A stretch of DNA of 64,000 nucleotides from Vesta saturnalis (GCA_036346205.1 JARFJB010000655.1:1338501-1402500), one strand, 5' to 3'; shown: positions 32,601-42,034, counted from the stretch's first letter. Numbers and translations: made by a program. The notes: a model not told the origin generated them from the letters alone.

Positions 32601-35142
32601 CGTAAACGTAAACGTAAACGTAAACGTAAACGTAAACGTAAACGTAAACGTAAACGTAAACGTAAACGTAAACGTAAACGTAAACGTAAACGTAAACGTA
32701 AACGTAAACGTAAACGTAAACGTAAACGTAAACGTAAACGTAAACGTAAACGTAGACGTAGACGTAGACGTAGACGTAGACGTAGACGTAGACGTAGACG
32801 TAAACGTAAACGTAAACGTAAACGTAAACGTAAACGTAAACGTAGACGTAGTCGTAGACGTAGACGTAGACGTAAACGTAAACGTAAACGTAAACGTAAA
32901 CGTAAACGTAAACGTAAACATACTTAATACTTTACCCTTTAACTTTTTAAGGTCAGGAGTGCTGTACATGTAGCGAACATAAACAGCCTAATTATTTGTT
33001 GCATGCAGTTGAAGATAATTAGAAATCTATATTACTTTGTTCAAGTTATTTTAATAACCTAATTAGCTAATTTGTCTTAAGGATTTGTTTAGTACACGCC
33101 GTATTGAAAGTTATTACCGAATCATTGATGTTTTTTTTAATTTTGACTATATTTAAATTTAATTATTTGTTTATTCCTGTTTTTTAATTTGTTGTTTTTA
33201 GTGTTGAATCATTTCTGTTTTACAGGAAACCTACTTAGTTTTAATGAATTTTCTTTGACGCTACTATAGTTACTCACATAAATGTAAAATATTAAATTCT
33301 GATAACAAATCATTATTATTTGCACTTAAATTTAGTAACAATGAGCTGGTCGGATATTTTAATTTGTGCTCAATTTGTTTTAAATCTGTTAGTTTCCGTA
33401 TACTTGCTTGCTTCTGAAATTACTTAGATACAATAATTTACTCTTTTTTGGATTATTAAGCACTCACTCTAGATCAAACATAGTGCGACCGATTACTTAA
33501 TTTAAAGTTACGAAAGGAAACGTTGGCTATTGTTCAAGGCCAAATGGACTGAGAATAAATTACATTTTGTATGATCTGGTGTTTTCTGTCAATACTTTAC
33601 GTTAAATTCTCTAAAAATCGTTATACTACGGCATTTGGGTCGTACACATTCTAAATGGCCCCCTTTAACTCTTTTTTTTTAGCTACCAACTTCGATTCAA
33701 CTAAAAGCTCCTGCATATCCTTTCCAGACTTAGCTACTTGGTGGAATTACCCAGTCGCCTACCGACCTCATCCCGTATATGTGCAATGGGCGACAAATCA
33801 GGCGACCGAGCAGGCCATGACAGGACGGCAACGTTAGCTTCTTCCAAAAAACATGTTGTAGCCCTTGCCGTATGAGGGCGCACATTATCCTGTTGGAAAA
33901 TGGAGTTTTCCAGTCCCTGACGATATGGAAGCGCAAAGGGTTCTGGCACATTGGCAATATAACCGCGGCGTTTAGGTTGCCATCAATGAAGACCAAGGGT
34001 GATATGCTACCATAACATATTGCACTCCATATCATCACTCCTTGTGTGAGGGCTGACCCTCCTCCGACCATCGTGAGCGCACAAGCAAAATCGGGACTCG
34101 TCACTAAATACAATTCGATGCAATTCTTGCGCTCAATTCGCTCTTTCGTTACTCAATTCTAGCCTACGTAGGCGGTGAAGTGGTGTAAGACGAAGACATA
34201 AAAATGGACGATATCAGCGCAGCCCATAAGACCTTATCCGGCGATAAACAGATGACATTGACATTCTGGGTCCTACACCTCCCATATAATCATTTACAAT
34301 CGAGCGAGTTGTTTGAAAATCTGTCTCTTGTAGCCAAAAGTCTTAAGCGACGTTCTTCGCGATCTGTAGTCCTGTGGCGACGTCCAGATCCAGGGCGACG
34401 TTGTTGCACCCCTTCCTCGGACCATTTGGACCAACATCTCAATACCGTTGTAACATTTCGGTTTACACGACGAGCAACTTCTCTTAGCGAATGTACGGCC
34501 TCTCTTATGCCAATAATACGGCCACGTTCAAAATCAGTTAATTGGGAAAAATGTTGATGTTGGCTCTTGGCATTATTCCCCAGTTCAGAACGAAATTGTG
34601 AACAAACAATTTGCAAAATTGACAGTTAATTACACACTGATTGGTTTATTTCTACAAATTTATTGTGCAAAAAAAAAAAAAAAACTACTAGCTAGATTTT
34701 ATTCAAATTTTTATCGTTGGTTTTAATGAAAGACATCGTTGACGAAAGTTTCAATAAAATCGTTCAACAAATTCTAGGTGTTTTTATAGAAGTCAGTATA
34801 TAAATAAAAAAATACACACCCGAAAAAGCTAAGTATTTTAAGTTATTCAAATAATTTTATAAGTGCACTTTCTAATTTTTCAACTTAATAAGAATTAATT
34901 AAAGTGAAAATATAGAGTTACGTACTTAGACTTTATGTCAAAGAGATATTCGTTCATTGGTATCTCTTTTGATGCAACACCCACCTGACAATATGTATCC
35001 GATTCTGGGTTAATATCAATCGTAGCCAAAAAATCCGTTTTTCCTTCTTCTGGCCGAGGAGCAGGATCAGTAACAGTCACATACAACAATTCTTCTCTAG
35101 GTCCATTCTCCATAGCATCCAACGGAGTTGGATAACCTGGTC
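23533..35142 (-). CDS. SELENBP1: selenium-binding protein 1 / methanethiol oxidase homologue (8 exons, 5' end missing)
   Basis: Exons on the minus strand: 35142-34985, 25098-24904, 24850-24691, 24647-24353, 24303-24209, 24162-24046, 23998-23659, 23608-23533. All junctions are GT-AG and all phases agree. They total 1436 nt, about 478 residues, against about 470-490 for the family. Family landmarks in order: GPGYPTPLDAM near the N-terminus, HHFGWNVCSSC (the Cys implicated in selenium binding), VYIFDVGTEPRAPTIHT, VHSSHCLANGEIMISYLGD, YDFWYQPYHDIM, SLDDKYLYLTNYLHGDIRQY, GGPHRLQLSLDGKRLY and a C-terminal GGDSSSDIW. An acidic tail (EEEEEDDEDD) is added. Known role of the family: a cytosolic beta-propeller enzyme oxidising methanethiol to H2S, H2O2 and formaldehyde. 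The initiator exon was not found; it should end one base into a Gly codon. Six introns are 43-53 nt, while the first visible one is 9,886 nt and holds a satellite and a Tc1 copy. Confidence 0.93.
23659..23998 (-). CDS. SELENBP1: SELENBP1-like exon 7 of those visible
   Basis: 340 nt, acceptor cattgcag and donor ATGCG/gtaaca. It encodes GQLFVGGLV, PHRLQLSLDGKRLYVSSSMY and the conserved WDRQFYPE motif. Confidence 0.95.
24046..24162 (-). CDS. SELENBP1: SELENBP1-like exon 6 of those visible
   Basis: 117 nt, acceptor aaaattttag and donor GACAG/gtataa. It encodes LITDIIYSLDDKYLYLTNYL and HGDIRQYDI, one propeller blade. Confidence 0.93.
24209..24303 (-). CDS. SELENBP1: SELENBP1-like exon 5 of those visible
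   Basis: 95 nt, acceptor cttttaag and donor CCAG/gtatta. It encodes FYKDENDSWEAHKAISI and ends at MMDYLPG. Confidence 0.92.
24353..24647 (-). CDS. SELENBP1: SELENBP1-like exon 4 of those visible
   Basis: 295 nt, acceptor gaatttttag and donor TTCAG/gtattg. It contains YDFWYQPYHDIMVFSEFGAP and RFLHDPKEPQGYM, both family signatures. Confidence 0.95.
24691..24850 (-). CDS. SELENBP1: SELENBP1-like exon 3 of those visible
   Basis: 160 nt, acceptor cttgtttag and donor AAAT/gtaaga. It encodes SYVHSSHCLANGEIMISYLG and ends one base into a codon. Confidence 0.93.
24904..25098 (-). CDS. SELENBP1: SELENBP1-like exon 2 of those visible
   Basis: 195 nt, phase 0/0, acceptor cattacag and donor ACG/gtacta. 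It contains the HHFGWNVCSSC motif and a Cys-rich KKCCKR insertion, then VYIFDVGTEPRAP. Confidence 0.93.
25130..27764. other. intron sequence of the SELENBP gene, no embedded gene recognised
   Basis: AT-rich intronic sequence between the second exon and the satellite; no domains or transposon ends were recognised. Confidence 0.5.
27765..27895 (+). repeat. imperfect CACACAGA/CACACG microsatellite
   Basis: A run of ACACAGACACACA units passes through CACGCACGCGCACGCG directly into the hexamer satellite. Confidence 0.9.
27895..32920 (+). repeat. 5-kb CG-YR-AA hexamer satellite with cyclic higher-order block structure
   Basis: Nearly every six bases fit CG(T/C)(A/G)AA. Runs of CGTGAA, CGCAAA and CGTAAA follow each other in this order at least eight times: CGCAAA runs start near 28118, 28608, 29350, 29760, 30155, 30596, 30965 and 31465. 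CGCGAA runs occur at about 29086-29190, 31920-32100 and 32300-32435. Shorter derived arrays also occur: a 12-mer (CTTAAACGTAAA) at about 30313-30435, a CGTAA pentamer at 30463-30540, a 13-mer (GTAGAACGTAAAC) at about 31210-31365 and CGTAGA at about 32750-32870. The first 27.9-30.1 kb are cleaner than 30.4-32.4 kb, where single-base losses are common. All long ORFs here on both strands are repeat translations (NVNV, RLRL, TFTF) and are not genes. It sits in the first visible SELENBP intron. Confidence 0.97.
32921..33639. other. intron sequence, nothing recognised
   Basis: AT-rich sequence between satellite and Tc1 remnant. Confidence 0.45.
33732..34570 (-). pseudogene. Tc1-type (DD34E) transposase, inactivated
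   Basis: The minus strand from about 34570 has the paired HTH N-terminus (LTDFERGRIIGIREAVHSLR, then VLRCWSKW and QRRPGSGRRHRTT). A first catalytic motif FSDESRFCL lies near 34090-34115, then the second, FQQDNVRPHTA, at about 33880, and then WPARSPDLSPIAHI. Counting 34 residues from the second Asp gives Ala where the family has Glu (PIEH became PIAH), so the catalytic triad is broken. At least three frame changes split it into segments 34290-34616, 34115-33960 and 33949-33734. Clear terminal repeats were not found. It lies inside the large SELENBP intron, in the gene's own orientation. Confidence 0.85.
34571..34984. other. intron sequence, nothing recognised apart from an A17 run
   Basis: An uninterrupted A run at about 34670-34686; otherwise AT-rich intron. 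Confidence 0.4.
34985..35142 (-). CDS. SELENBP1: SELENBP1-like exon (first visible)
   Basis: The acceptor is ttattcag/GACC and the donor TGTCAG/gtgggt. It encodes the GYPTPLDAMENGPREELLYV start region and ends ...SDTYCQ in phase 0, which matches the next exon (ILHRTY...). The open frame continues into the intron, but family alignment places the end at the donor. Confidence 0.9.
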
Positions 35143-35165
35143 CTGAATAACAAAAAAAAAGTATG

Positions 35166-35170
<5 letters not shown>

Positions 35171-35205
<35 letters not shown>
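35171..35205. repeat. (TA)n microsatellite
   Basis: About 35 bases of TA just upstream (minus-strand sense) of the first visible SELENBP exon. Confidence 0.95.
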
Positions 35206-35209
<4 letters not shown>

Positions 35210-36075
35210 TTAGATTAACACAATCGCACCTTTAACTTTTCCCATTTTGTGATGAAATGGAGTTAGAACTGCCGAATTTATACCCTAAGTATCGATTCTA
35301 CTATTTTTCTTTAATAATGAATGGAATTAAAATACTTCAAAATTAATTATTGATAAAAGCTTGAGATAAAGTTTTTAGTCTTCCTGCGGTGAAGCTATTA
35401 ATTCTATAAATCTTTCATAATGAAACACAATGTTACTTTCTATTATAAGCTGAATCGATGACGTTTTACAATTGGTTACACCTGTTCTAAGCGCTAGGAT
35501 TTTCAATATTTATAATAAAATTACAGAGTATCTTGTACGAGTTTCCAATTGCGGAAGGATACGCCAAACATGTAATTTTAGAATAATTAATCTGTTCTGC
35601 TTTTTTTCCATTTAGACTTTCTCTTACTAATAATTGGTATATATTTAAACCAATACTTCATAACCACGTCAATCATATTTAGATTAAATAGCTTACATTT
35701 TTATATCGCTTTTCAATTACAGTATTATATTGAACATTATTCAATGCTACCTAATGCCGCACGTTTGTTTTACTGTAAACGCTGCATTATAATACAGAAT
35801 ATGGAAGCTACGCTAACTTCCATATTCTGTGACTATGAAGAGCAATTTGTTAAAGATACAATGTTATACACTGAAACACGCTGCTAAAGTAACACTTTAA
35901 CCACAGTGTAGATGGAATTAATTTTTCGTGTGGTTGATGAAACAGTGATGCATTGTTTAGACAAAATCGTGAAGAAAAGTGATTATTTTCTAGTTAGCAA
36001 CGCTTTCCTTCACGATTTCAATTAGCTGCGCATTCTTTCATTCATATCCTTTATTATTGTAAATAAACAATTTGT
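35206..36075. other. no gene recognised; contains a hairpin
   Basis: AT-rich sequence upstream of the SELENBP exon. I looked for the missing initiator exon and could not identify it. Confidence 0.4.
35794..35830. repeat. 14-bp perfect inverted repeat with 9-nt loop
   Basis: ACAGAATATGGAAG (35794-35807) is perfectly complementary to CTTCCATATTCTGT (35817-35830). No flanking element was recognised. Confidence 0.8.
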
Positions 36076-36262
36076 TATTAAAATACTTATCTTTCGGGTT
36101 TTAAATGGTGTATTTTTATATTTATATTTATACAATACTACACATTTCGATAGCAATTATAGTTATCGTCCTCAGCAAGTGGTAATACCTTTAATAGTTG
36201 TTTAGGATGTTAGAGCAGAGTTATGGAAAAGATGAAAACGCAAACATAAGCCTGCTAAATAT
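36076..36262 (-). mobile_element. Penelope-like element 3' end, copy 3
   Basis: On the minus strand this matches the 3' end at 2060-2250: TAGCAGGCTTATGTTT, then a hammerhead-like core, then AATACACCATTTAAAA and AAAGATAAGTATTTTA. It is a 5'-truncated fragment of about 190 bp. Confidence 0.7.
36145..36175 (-). ncRNA. hammerhead-like core, PLE copy 3
   Basis: On the minus strand: CTGAGGA (36169-36175), a GATA/TATC stem, and GAAA (36145-36148) followed by ATGT. It has the same order as copy 1 with a weakened stem and an imperfect ACGT. Activity is unlikely. Confidence 0.4.
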
Positions 36263-36639
36263 ATATACGAACAGATATACATTGTTACAATATCGATGAA
36301 TTCATAGAGAACTAATAAAATATTTATTTAAGTATCACCGCTCGCGACAATAATAAAACTGATTTGATAAATAAATATTAAATGACATTGAAATAACTAT
36401 AACTCGAAAAGCTAAAATAAAAAAATAAAAAATGAATAAATAAATAAATAATAATTGAATCATTTGGTCGCTAATAAATCCCAGCAAGTCCGGTGAGGGG
36501 CGCGGAACCAGGAATCGCGTATAGAGCAGTATGGTTGAAACGCGTGGTGTGATTGAAAGTAGGTAAGAAAGAAAAAAAATGTACATGTATATGTACATTT
36601 TGAGATTCATACAGTAAGTATACGATCTATTATTTATAT
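36263..36639. other. no gene recognised; possible LINE 5' leader
   Basis: An imperfect palindrome AATGTACATGTATATGTACA lies near 36580-36600. The LINE's 5' end may start anywhere between about 36480 and 36700. Confidence 0.35.
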
Positions 36640-39600
36640 TTAACTATTATCTCGTGACAGTAGACATAACTGTCCGGTAGTAGGACGAAACCGTTAGTAG
36701 GGAATGCTACATCGTCCGGGTCACGATTTGGCCAGTAACCGGTCTGCTCGCTATGGTATTACTCAAGAAAACAATACAATTGCTTCGGATCGACCTGGCT
36801 ACAAGGGGCGGTCAAGGTCGAAACAGACAGGCCCCGTTGCTGCCGACTGTGCAAGGAATGAATGGCGAGTCGGTACCTGGAATGTTAGAGGTATGCATGG
36901 TAAAGAATTTGAAATTGGGAATGTAATGTACAAAAGACACCTTGATATTCTGTGTGTAGCGGAGAGAAAGCGCAAAGGAAAGGATGCTGTGGAGATGGAG
37001 GATGGCAGCCTGGTACTATGGTCAGGAGTTGAGACGGAAGTGCATGGCGCAAAAGGAGTTGGGGTGGTCATAAGTGAAAGAGCGAAAAGAAGTGTTAAAC
37101 AGTACGAATTGGTATCTCCCCGGGTAATATGGGTTAGAATGAAAGTGGAGTTTCGAAGAACTTTTCTTATTGCATGCTATGCACCGGTGAATGGAGAAAG
37201 AGACCAGGAGCGTGAGAACTTCTAGAATGAAGTAGAGAACGTGTTGAACGTATGTAAGCCAAACGAAAGAGTGATTATATTGGGGGATATGAACGGATGG
37301 GTGGGTGTACAAAGAAAACATAGTGAACGCTTTCTAGGAGAGTTCGGAGACCAAAGAATCAATGAGAACGGTGAACACCTGCTGAATATCTGTGTGGAGA
37401 GAAGCCTGTTTATATCCAATACGTGGTTTAAACATAAAAATGTGTATACATGGCAAAGAGGTGAATCTAAAAGTATGATAGACTTGATAGTGTATGATGA
37501 ACGGCTTAGAAACCTGGTGAAAGACACAAAAGTAAAGCGCGGAGCGGAGTGTGGATCGGACCACTTTTTGGTTGTATCGAGAGTGTGTTTAGGACAAAAG
37601 TGGGTGTGGAGAAGGAAAGCAAACGTAGTGCGAACGTCCAGAATTAGGGTTGACAAACTAGTGAATAATGGTGCGAGAATGAAATACGCAGATGCTGTGA
37701 ATAAAGAGTTGAACGTGAATGAAACAGTGTGGAACGAACAAATAAAAGACACTGACGTTGAACGTGCATGGATAAGCTTGAAAAACTCTGTTGTCAATTG
37801 TGCCATGCGAATATGTGGGAGAGTGATTGTAGGTAGACAGAAAAAATGTGCTTGGTGGAATGAGTCGGTAAAAAGGCAGTAAGAAAAAGATGCGTACATG
37901 GCAATGATTGCTGCAAAAATGAGACTGAGAAGAAACGATTGTATGAGGTGTACAGATTAAGAAACAAAGAAGCGAAGGAGGCAGTGAGAATAAGTAAAGA
38001 GGAAGTGATGGCTGTGGAAGGAGAGAAAATGCAGAATGATTTTGAGGGAAACAAAAACTCTTCTGGAAATGGGTCAAAATACAAAACGTGGCCCAAAACA
38101 GAACGCTGCAGGAGTGATGAATGATAGAAAGAAATAGTATGGGACGATTGTGAAGTGAGGAAATGCTGGCAAGAATATTTCGAAAGCTGTACAGTAGTGA
38201 GGAAAGTAAGACGGAAGGGTTAAATAAGGAGAATATAGAAGAAATGATGAATGAAACTGAGAAGAATATTGGAATAAATGAGGTAGAGGAAACGGTAGGA
38301 AGGTTGAAAAACGGCAAGCGAGCAGGCGTAGATGAAATCACTTGTGAAATGCTCAAGTATGGTGGTGCAAAGCTTATACGAAGATTGCGTGAATTATTCA
38401 ATCTATGCCTTATGTGTGGAAAAGTGCCGAGTGATTGGAAGAGCGCGATCATTGTACCATTGTATAAGGGTAAAGGGAACAAGAATGATTGTAAGAACTG
38501 CAGAGGAATAAGCTTGCTCAGCGTACCTGGTAAAGTATTTGGAAAAATAGTGATTGATAGAGTACGAGAAACTACACAATCTAAGATGTGAGAGGTGCAA
38601 GGTGGCTTCATGCCAGGGAGTGGATGTGTCGATCAGATGGTTGCTCTCCAGTAGGTGATCGAAAAGTGTTTAAAGGTAAAAAGGAAGTTGTACTGTGCGT
38701 TTGTAGATCTGTAGAAAGCATATGACAGAGTGAATAGAGAGAAGCTGTGGGAAATATTAAATGAATATGGCGTAAATAAAGGTCTAATAAATGGAATAAG
38801 GGCAGTATAGTCGGGCATGTGTTAGGGTGAAAGGAGGTGTGAGTAAATACTTTAATATTGAGCAAGGAGTGCGACAAGGCTGTGTGATGTCACCGTGGTT
38901 GTTCAATGTATACATGGATAAATGTCTTAGACAAGCATGTAACGATACAAATGATGTAATCGTTGCTGACGTAAATGTACGACTCCTGGTGTATACAGAA
39001 GACACAGTCTTATTAAGTGACAGTGCGGATGAGCTGCAAACCGCTCTGAGGAAGTTTGATACAGTCTGTGAGAGCATGGACCTAAAGGTAAACGTGAACA
39101 AAACTAAGATTGTGGTGTTCAATCGGGAAGGTGGAAAGGAGAGTAGAGTATTTACTCTGCAAGATGAAATTGTGGAGCCAAGTGGACGAGCTCGTATATC
39201 TCGGTAGAATGTTTACTGCAGATGGTACAATTGAGAGCGAAATTGGACGAAGGGTCAGTGCTGGAAGGAAAGTGATTGGAAGTATGTGGACGATAATAAG
39301 AAATGAAAGCATGAGCCTAGCTGCGTCAGTAATGTATGGAAGTGAGACATGAGTATGTCAAAAAAAAGCACGAAAGAGAAATAAATGCCGTGGGTATGAG
39401 ATTCCTGAGAAACGCATGTGGTAAAACGAGAAGGGACAAGATAAAAAATGAATGCATAATGAGGGAGTGTGGTGAGGAAAAGACGATGATGGATAGATAT
39501 AAAAGTTGTACATTACGTTGGTTTGGTCACATTGAGTGAATGAACAACGCAAGATTAACGAAACGAATATATGTGGGTAAGGTTAGGGGAAAGGCCGGGC

Positions 39601-39836
39601 CTGGTAGGCCGCGTAAAACTTGGCTGAATGTAGTAGAATCTATGATAAAGGAAAGAAAGATAAGGAGTTCTAAAAACAAAAGGGCATGTCAGAGACTATG
39701 TATAAATCTTGCGGAAACTAGGGAGGTATGCGGAGATAGGAAATCATGGAGAAAGATTGTGTTTGAAAAATAAATAAGAGGCAGGGATTGTTTTGCCTAC
39801 CCCGCAAGGGAATGGCGTGAAGGTTAAGTTAAGTTT
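36640..39836 (+). mobile_element. endonuclease-bearing LINE, copy 2 (nearly full length, inactive)
   Basis: The order is: AP-endonuclease with VGTWNVRGMHGKE (about 36868-36906), VVISERAKR, FLIACYAPVNGERD, ILGDMNGWVGVQR (37273-37311), SMIDLIVYD and GSDHFLVVSR; a linker; RT with KNGKRAGVDEITCEM (38308-38352), DWKSAIIVPLYKGKG, RGISLLSVPGKVF, KAYDRVNRE, GVRQGCVMSPWLFNVYMDKC (38869-38928) and VYTEDT (38989-39006); and the C-terminal GPGRPRKTWLNVVE block. The RT catalytic box is YTED instead of YADD, so a key Asp is Glu. Frame breaks or stops occur at 37222, 37880, 38588, near 38712 and near 38808. Copy 1 is at 16425-18560. It ends with CCCCGCAAGGGAATGGCGTG and a TTAAG-rich tail running into (TA)n. 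The clade is not certain. Confidence 0.88.
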
Positions 39837-39847
39837 TTAAGTTTAAG

Positions 39848-39848
<1 letters not shown>

Positions 39849-39899
<51 letters not shown>
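39849..39899. repeat. (TA)n microsatellite
   Basis: About 51 bases of TA at the LINE 3' end. Confidence 0.95.
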
Positions 39900-39902
<3 letters not shown>

Positions 39903-40037
39903 GAAATACCACGAATCGTTGCTGATATAAACAATAAATGTGCACCAACTACGTGTAATAAAAAAGTTGTAGACGGCGTATTGTGCAATTTATGTTACGC
40001 AATGTATCATCCAAATGGAGTAGCAGTGTATCGATGA
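39900..40037 (+). pseudogene. orphan Cys/His-rich (PHD-like finger) peptide
   Basis: A 45-codon open stretch starts inside the end of the TA repeat and stops at 40035-40037. It reads IPRIVADINNKCAPTTCNKK, then VVDGVLCNLCYAMYHPNG. The pattern C-x4-C-x9-C-x2-C-x4-H resembles the first part of a PHD-type zinc finger, with the expected final Cys replaced by Gly. Such fingers occur in ORF1 of some insect retrotransposons. It has no Met and is too short to be a gene alone, so it is probably a fragment. Confidence 0.4.
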
Positions 40038-41429
40038 TTAATAGTGGCTTCTGATCTGTTTTACGTGCTTTCCAAATATGAATGTTAATACAAAAGTTAG
40101 TGAGTTTTGTTGTTTATCAAAGCAAGATGAAAGTTTAAAATGAAAATGTGAATTACGTATTAGTAAGGATTATTAGTGAAATCCTTTTTCGATTGCGGTT
40201 AGTTTTGTGGTGTATTTTTTTATAATTAATTACCGTTTCGATCAATTATTTTTGTGCATTTGAGCCAATGATTTTGGCGCTAATATTGTCGAAGTATTTA
40301 ATGAGTTTTCAGTTTTATAAACGCATTTCGCGGTTTTTGTATACAGTTTAGGATTTTATTGAAGTTTATATGAGCTTTGCATAAATATCTTTGGAGTAGA
40401 ATTTTTTGTAGTGGTGAGGGTGAATATTATGGTTTCCTGTTAGACCATTATTAAGATCTAATTTATGACGTTTTTCCGTTATAAACGTTTCTAACAGTGG
40501 CGTTTATTTCTCCCGATTTTGACGTTTTTGGAGTTGAGACGAGTGCATACAGCATTAAGTAATAACCCCGCCCACACCACTGAGCTATGCCGTGCGCGCA
40601 AATTGCCTTTACGGGCTTCATGATCTGATAAGTATTTGGCCTGTAACAAAACGCGACGTTGTAATTTAAATAATCTCGGCTAAATAGTAAACAATATATT
40701 GTGCCACTTGAAAACTTTAGACTAAACTTTGATTTTTTTAAAATGTTTGGATTTTTGAATAAAATATTTTATTAATGCAATCTAATGAACAACATAAATT
40801 ATGAAAGTGCTAAATAATATTAAATACTTTTCGCATGACCAGTAACTAATGGTATACTACATAACGAGCTAGTAAAGTGGTAAATATCGCACAAGAGGGA
40901 ATTTACACGAGGGCGTCAGCCCGAATGTGAGAATCCCGTGAGTGCAGGATAGACACTTTTGTGCGAGCTTAATGTAAATTGTTTTTCCTACGACCATGAA
41001 GAAAGACATTCTCCGTAATGTTTTATTGATTACAAATTAAACTATTACAAAACATGCTTTATGTGAATAGCAGTAAGCGTGACGACTTTTATCGCGACCA
41101 AACTTCCTGTTAGGCCGATGGCAACCGGTAGTTGCTACAATAACTTATACAAAAGCAATTCGAAAGTAAAAGGCGCACGTGTTTTTTTACTTTCGTATTG
41201 GGTACAATGAGAAAGTGAAACGCACTAGTTTGCAAAAGTATTATTTTCCGTACGGTTAGTTCTGCGACATGAATCACTTTCGGAAAATTTAATTTACTCC
41301 TTTGAAAACAGGGAGTAAATCACCTTTAATCCCACTTTAAATAAATTAATAGTCAAACGAAATACTACATTAAACTAAAACTTAAAAATTAGCTGTTTTG
41401 CTCTCTGGATGAATACGTTACTACTAAGC
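40038..41429. other. no gene recognised
   Basis: This is the 3' flank of the SLC5-like exons. There are slightly GC-richer patches near 40550-40620 and 40860-41000, with no ORF or element ends recognised. Confidence 0.45.
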
Positions 41430-41622
41430 TTAGGCTCTGCGACTTCGCGAAAAGCAACGAACGATATGGCTGACAAGTTCTAGTCTAGCAGAGGATTTGT
41501 TCTTTTTCGTTAACAAACTACTCATTGTAGGAAGAGAGACAACAACAAATGCGTATGAAGCCGTGATAAACCATACATTTACTCTATACAAAATAAAACG
41601 TGTATCTTCGTTAGAATTAATA
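41430..41622 (-). CDS. SLC5-like last exon
   Basis: 193 nt, acceptor tttctttccag, with the stop at 41430-41432. It encodes the last transmembrane segment (LYRVNVWFITASYAFVVVSL) and a basic cytoplasmic tail. Confidence 0.7.
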
Positions 41623-41672
41623 CTGGAAAGAAAGTACATTAACATAATTTTTTTATAAAATTTTAATAGTAC

Positions 41673-41740
41673 GTAAGAGTATCATTGATTTGCATTCTGC
41701 AGCCTTCCACTGAAAGACCAATACCACTTACTAAAATACC
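41673..41740 (-). CDS. SLC5-like exon c
   Basis: 68 nt, acceptor tttgttttctag and donor CTTAC/gtacta. It encodes GILVSGIGLSVEGCRMQ. Confidence 0.7.
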
Positions 41741-41787
41741 CTAGAAAACAAAAAGTTATTAATTTGGAATGATCCGTTTAAAATTAC

Positions 41788-41986
41788 TGTAGTGTTTGCG
41801 AAAGAGATGAAAGCTCCAACAAAAATAGTCCAACTAAGGGTGCATTCGTAACGCTTTGAAATGCAACAAATGTTGAAAAAAGTCCATCCATATTTGAAAC
41901 AACGTAAACTAATCCTCCGACAATAAACCAGCTGTAAATCTGTAAAAACAGTTGCTGATACTGTATTAATGGTGGTGAAAAGAGTG
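41788..41986 (-). CDS. SLC5-like exon b (two frame changes)
   Basis: 199 nt, acceptor gttattttcag and donor ACTACA/gtaatt. Its beginning (TLFTTINTVSATVFTD) and end (GAFISFANTT) are in one frame. The middle (SNMDGLFSTFVAFQSV) is in another. Confidence 0.7.
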
Positions 41987-42034
41987 CTGAAAATAACTCA
42001 ATTTATTATGATTCATTTTGAACTCAAACACAAC

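Noticed and set aside
28100..32900. CRISPR-like array
   Set aside because: There are no unique spacers between constant repeats. It is a eukaryotic hexamer satellite.
27895..32920. Satellite as a telomeric or subtelomeric repeat
   Set aside because: The unit does not match TTAGG or other insect telomere repeats known to me. The array is flanked on both sides by exons of one gene, so it is interstitial.
28101..32969. Very long ORFs on both strands (up to 847 codons) through the hexamer satellite
   Set aside because: They consist only of dipeptide repeats from translated hexamers (TFTF, RLRL, NVNV) and exist in several frames at once. There is no start context, splice structure or non-repeat sequence.
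35160..36660. Initiator exon of the SELENBP gene
   Set aside because: I looked for an ATG followed by a donor ending one base into a Gly codon and found no convincing candidate; it may lie further away.
37222..38611. Long minus-strand ORFs (225 and 317 codons) opposite the LINE
   Set aside because: They are antisense shadows of the LINE's coding strand with no motifs of their own.
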